From CAWBXL01 sp963837365 (GTDB lineage: Bacteria; Acidobacteriota; Terriglobia; Terriglobales; Acidobacteriaceae), in contig CAWIMW010000001.1 in NCBI GenBank assembly GCA_963837365.1, forward strand, positions 620,001-684,000: DNA of 64,000 nt. The letters run 5' to 3'. The position numbers and the translations under genes were made by a program. Numbering within the stretch: position 1 is the first letter of the stretch; the number at the start of each line of letters is the position of its first letter. Under the pieces are notes generated by a model. It did not search any database and was not told the origin of the DNA. It worked only from the letters and a program-made list of their open reading frames with translations. Positions 61,762-64,000 of the stretch are shown here, one piece after another.

Positions 61762-62415
61762 ATGTGCTTTTCAGCTACGGCGAATTTCGTGGGTAGCGGA
61801 GTTTTGGGCGCCGTTGGTACGGTCACCTTGACCAAGGTGAAGCATCGACGCGAACTGCTTTTCGCGTCACTGCCTTTGCTATTCGCTGTGCATCAGTTCA
61901 CCGAGGGATTCGTCTGGCTGGGATTGGATGGAACTCTTTCCCCGGAGGTGGCGCACGACATGGGTGCGGCGTTCATGCTTTATGCGCAGGGGCTTCTCCC
62001 TTTCTTGCTGCCGCTGGGCGTGCTGCTGTTCGAGCCAAACGTGAAGAGCCGCCGGCGGATGCTGCCGTTCCTCGTGCTCGGCGGTGCAACAGCGCTCTAT
62101 ATTTTGTGGGCGCTGACGGCCTTCCCGTTGCAGGTGTACGTCAGAGAAAATAGCATCGTCTACATCAATCAAGCGACCAACAATACTGCGGTTGCCGTGC
62201 TCTATGTGATTGCAACTTGTGGCGCGCTGTTCTTCTCGAAGATCAGGATGATGGTAATCTTCGGCGCGGCCAACCTGGCGATCCTGCTGGTTGTCATGGT
62301 GGTCAAACGGTACGCGTTCACCTCAGTGTGGTGCGCGTACGCAGCGGTTGCTAGTGTCATCATCCTCGCCTACTTCTGGAAAAGCCACAAAAACCGGCCC
62401 TTCCTCTACGCGTAG
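61762..62415 (+). CDS. DUF6629-like integral membrane protein
   Basis: 217 residues with about seven membrane helices. The N-terminus MCFSATANFVGSGVLGAVGT is the signature of the DUF6629 family, followed by LLFASLPLLFAVHQFTEGFV. Function unknown. AAGGGAGAAAA precedes the ATG, and the gene starts 32 bases after the GlcG-like stop, so an operon is likely. Confidence 0.82.
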   Translation: MCFSATANFVGSGVLGAVGTVTLTKVKHRRELLFASLPLLFAVHQFTEGFVWLGLDGTLSPEVAHDMGAAFMLYAQGLLPFLLPLGVLLFEPNVKSRRRMLPFLVLGGATALYILWALTAFPLQVYVRENSIVYINQATNNTAVAVLYVIATCGALFFSKIRMMVIFGAANLAILLVVMVVKRYAFTSVWCAYAAVASVIILAYFWKSHKNRPFLYA

Positions 62416-62548
62416 CGAGACAGCAATCTCCTGTGCCCTGAGGGAACAGATCATGCGGAGGTCGCTACAGGACAGAAAGCCCCCTGTCGCCAAATACAGC
62501 GGCCCTGTAGTTTAGCGAGATCGGGACGGGCGGCCCGGATGTCTCTAC

Positions 62549-62980
62549 TCATTCCGTGGCCAGGTCAACGAGATTTGTTCGCACTCGGTCGCCGGCCTGC
62601 GCGCTCTTTAGCGTCGCTAGGAATTTCTTGGTGAAGTCCTGCTGGAGATGGAAATCCTGTGCTGCTTGCGACTTGTAAATCTCATAGAAAACGAATGTAT
62701 TGGGGTCGTCTTTTGGTGTCGTGAGGTAAAACGCTTCCACGCCTGGTTCCGCCCGTACCAGCGGCAGGTATTGGCGTGCGGCCTCGACCAACTCCGCGCG
62801 GCGCTGTGGCTGAATTTTCGCTTCGATCAGCATGATCACTTTTTCGTTCGTCATGTTGGAATGTCCCTCTCGATTTTCACTCGCCGGCGCGTTCGCCGCC
62901 CGCTCCGCCCATAGTGCGTGCGTAGCCAGCGCGCTTGCGGCCACCAGCACTGCGACGGTCACGATTCTAATGGCTTTCAT
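62549..62980 (-). CDS. Secreted ABM-family (quinol monooxygenase-like) protein
   Basis: 143 residues. A signal peptide (IRIVTVAVLVAASALATHAL) is unusual for this normally cytoplasmic fold. The domain has the standard pattern KVIMLIEAKIQPQRRAELVE, YLPLVRAEPGVEAFYLTTPK and NTFVFYEIYKSQAAQDFHLQ. Related proteins oxidise quinols or degrade heme. Possible start without the signal peptide is MTNEKVIML (residue 43). Confidence 0.85.
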   Translation of the reverse strand: MKAIRIVTVAVLVAASALATHALWAERAANAPASENREGHSNMTNEKVIMLIEAKIQPQRRAELVEAARQYLPLVRAEPGVEAFYLTTPKDDPNTFVFYEIYKSQAAQDFHLQQDFTKKFLATLKSAQAGDRVRTNLVDLATE

Positions 62981-63077
62981 GTGTGAATCCTTTCGTTAAC
63001 ATATTCGACGCGCCTCCCGTACGGATTGCGGAACCTGCGGTTACAGGCTCCGCAAGGAGTGCGCGCTTGTACCAGAC

Positions 63078-63944
63078 CTACCGTGGGATTTGGCTGAGGT
63101 AATATCCAAGCCGATTTTCGGCATCCCCCGGCTTGTGAAAACCTTTCGCCATCAGCGCTTTGATCCCATTTTGAGCGGCGGTGCGCCCGAGCGATGCGAT
63201 GCACGCCTCCCAGCCCGCACCGAGTTCCACATCTGGGGGGAGGCTGGTGTTTACCAGACGCTTGGTTTGACCGATCGCCCATTTGTCGAATTTGGCGATC
63301 CGGGTCGCGAGTGCTTCCACAAACGCATCCAGTTCGGCATCAGGCAGCGCGCGATTAATGTAGCCGTAAGCCTCGGCCAGGTCTGCCTTGATGTCTTCCG
63401 AGCTTAAGAGCACTTCGAGAGCACGGTTTCGGCCGATGAGTTGGGGTAGCCGGGCCATGGGGCCGCCGCCGGCGACCAGTCCCACGCCCACTTCCCACTG
63501 CGAGATGATGGTCTTCTCTTTGCTGGCAAAACTCATATCACAGGCCAACGTGATCTCACTGCCATTGCCCGTCGCCCGGCCGCGAATCAGGGCGATTGAG
63601 GCAACCGGCAAGCGAGTCAGACGCACCAGAAAGTCCGGCCAGGGCGGCAAACCTGTGGGGCCGGGCGGCATCGAGGTCAGGTCCTCAAGCCTGGCCGTGA
63701 AATCGGAGTGATTCAGAAAGTAGTCGTCCACCGCGCTGTCGAAGACCACGACCCTGACATCCTCGTCCGCTTCGAGAGCGTTGATGACTTCCTGGAATTG
63801 TTTGACCATTTCCGGCCCCATGACGTTGATGGGCGGGTTGTCGATGGTGACACGCCAGTAGCCGGGCGAGCGCCGGGTCACGCGGATCTGTTTTGTCGGT
63901 GCGTTCATCTGTGCAAGGTTGGAAGGTGCGCTTACAGTTGCCAT
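63078..63944 (-). CDS. Enoyl-CoA hydratase/isomerase family protein
   Basis: 288 residues, crotonase fold. Oxyanion-hole segments DSAVDDYFLNHSDFTARLED and VASIALIRGRATGNGSEITL are present, then ACDMSFASKEKTIISQWEVG and GPMARLPQLIGRNRALEVLL. The catalytic Glu pair of true hydratases cannot be placed with confidence, so the reaction on the acyl-CoA is unknown. The start at 63944 has GGAG upstream. Nothing else is seen to the right edge. Confidence 0.86.
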   Translation of the reverse strand: MATVSAPSNLAQMNAPTKQIRVTRRSPGYWRVTIDNPPINVMGPEMVKQFQEVINALEADEDVRVVVFDSAVDDYFLNHSDFTARLEDLTSMPPGPTGLPPWPDFLVRLTRLPVASIALIRGRATGNGSEITLACDMSFASKEKTIISQWEVGVGLVAGGGPMARLPQLIGRNRALEVLLSSEDIKADLAEAYGYINRALPDAELDAFVEALATRIAKFDKWAIGQTKRLVNTSLPPDVELGAGWEACIASLGRTAAQNGIKALMAKGFHKPGDAENRLGYYLSQIPR

Positions 63945-64000
63945 TGGATTCTCCTCTGTATTTGTTGTCTCGCGAACTGGTGACCGCGCTCGGCGAAGGC

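Noticed and set aside
1..64000. CRISPR array
   Set aside because: No set of regularly spaced identical direct repeats with unique spacers was seen. The tandem FN3 and Cys repeats are coding repeats.

Overview
The window looks like a chromosomal segment of an acidobacterium (Terriglobales/Koribacter-like). This is inferred from gene content, not from a search: moderately high GC, an mreBCD-mrdA-rodA-rng block, many secreted proteins of unknown function, cytochrome P460, FecR and TonB C-terminal domain proteins, a GH44 enzyme with FN3 repeats, a SYLF protein and palindromic intergenic repeats.

Layout. 1-12.3 kb is mostly housekeeping on the minus strand: CoA-binding protein, prfB with its programmed +1 frameshift, lnt, lpxD, a VOC protein and a penicillin-binding transpeptidase, plus an APC permease on the plus strand. 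12.4-21.6 kb is the cell-shape cluster read leftward (mreB, mreC, mreD, mrdA, rodA, then an RNase E/G with a very large acidic insertion). 21.8-34 kb holds a FecR-domain protein, an aldehyde dehydrogenase, TonB-C protein, aminotransferase, phosphoesterase, GlcG-like protein, the FN3-GH44 enzyme, an interrupted ATPase and a GH29 fucosidase. 35-38 kb has urocanase followed by a complete IS5-type element whose CTAG target duplication lies one base past the urocanase stop.

38.2-41.5 kb is the most unusual cassette: an XRE regulator, a complete Ser/Thr protein kinase and a TPR protein with overlapping reading frames, read from one promoter embedded in two identical palindromic operators. Beside it lies a VapBC-like pair whose PIN toxin is split at a CTT-TGA site resembling the prfB frameshift signal. 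42.5-46.6 kb holds small secreted or membrane proteins, a DinB-fold protein, a LamG lipoprotein and imidazolonepropionase.

tRNA-Phe (46.77 kb) has the last 45 bases of its gene repeated exactly at 60.18 kb. The 13.4 kb between is a candidate integrated island without a recognisable integrase. It carries a 32-residue Cys-repeat secreted protein, SYLF protein, Crp/Fnr regulator, an OmpA remnant, DUF3309 protein, phospholipase-C-like and LolA-like proteins, two members of one unknown family, an RRM RNA-binding protein and a glycosyltransferase/GH130 pair. To its right are a cupin, a GlcG-like protein, a DUF6629-like membrane protein, a monooxygenase-fold protein and an enoyl-CoA hydratase.

Broken genes cluster between 23.4 and 42.1 kb: six single-base frameshifts, all of the same (+1) polarity, and one in-frame TGA, in five genes. 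Whether this is sequence error, gene decay or recoding cannot be decided from the sequence alone. Several genes start 6-7 bases after a TANNNT box with no ribosome binding site, suggesting frequent leaderless transcription.
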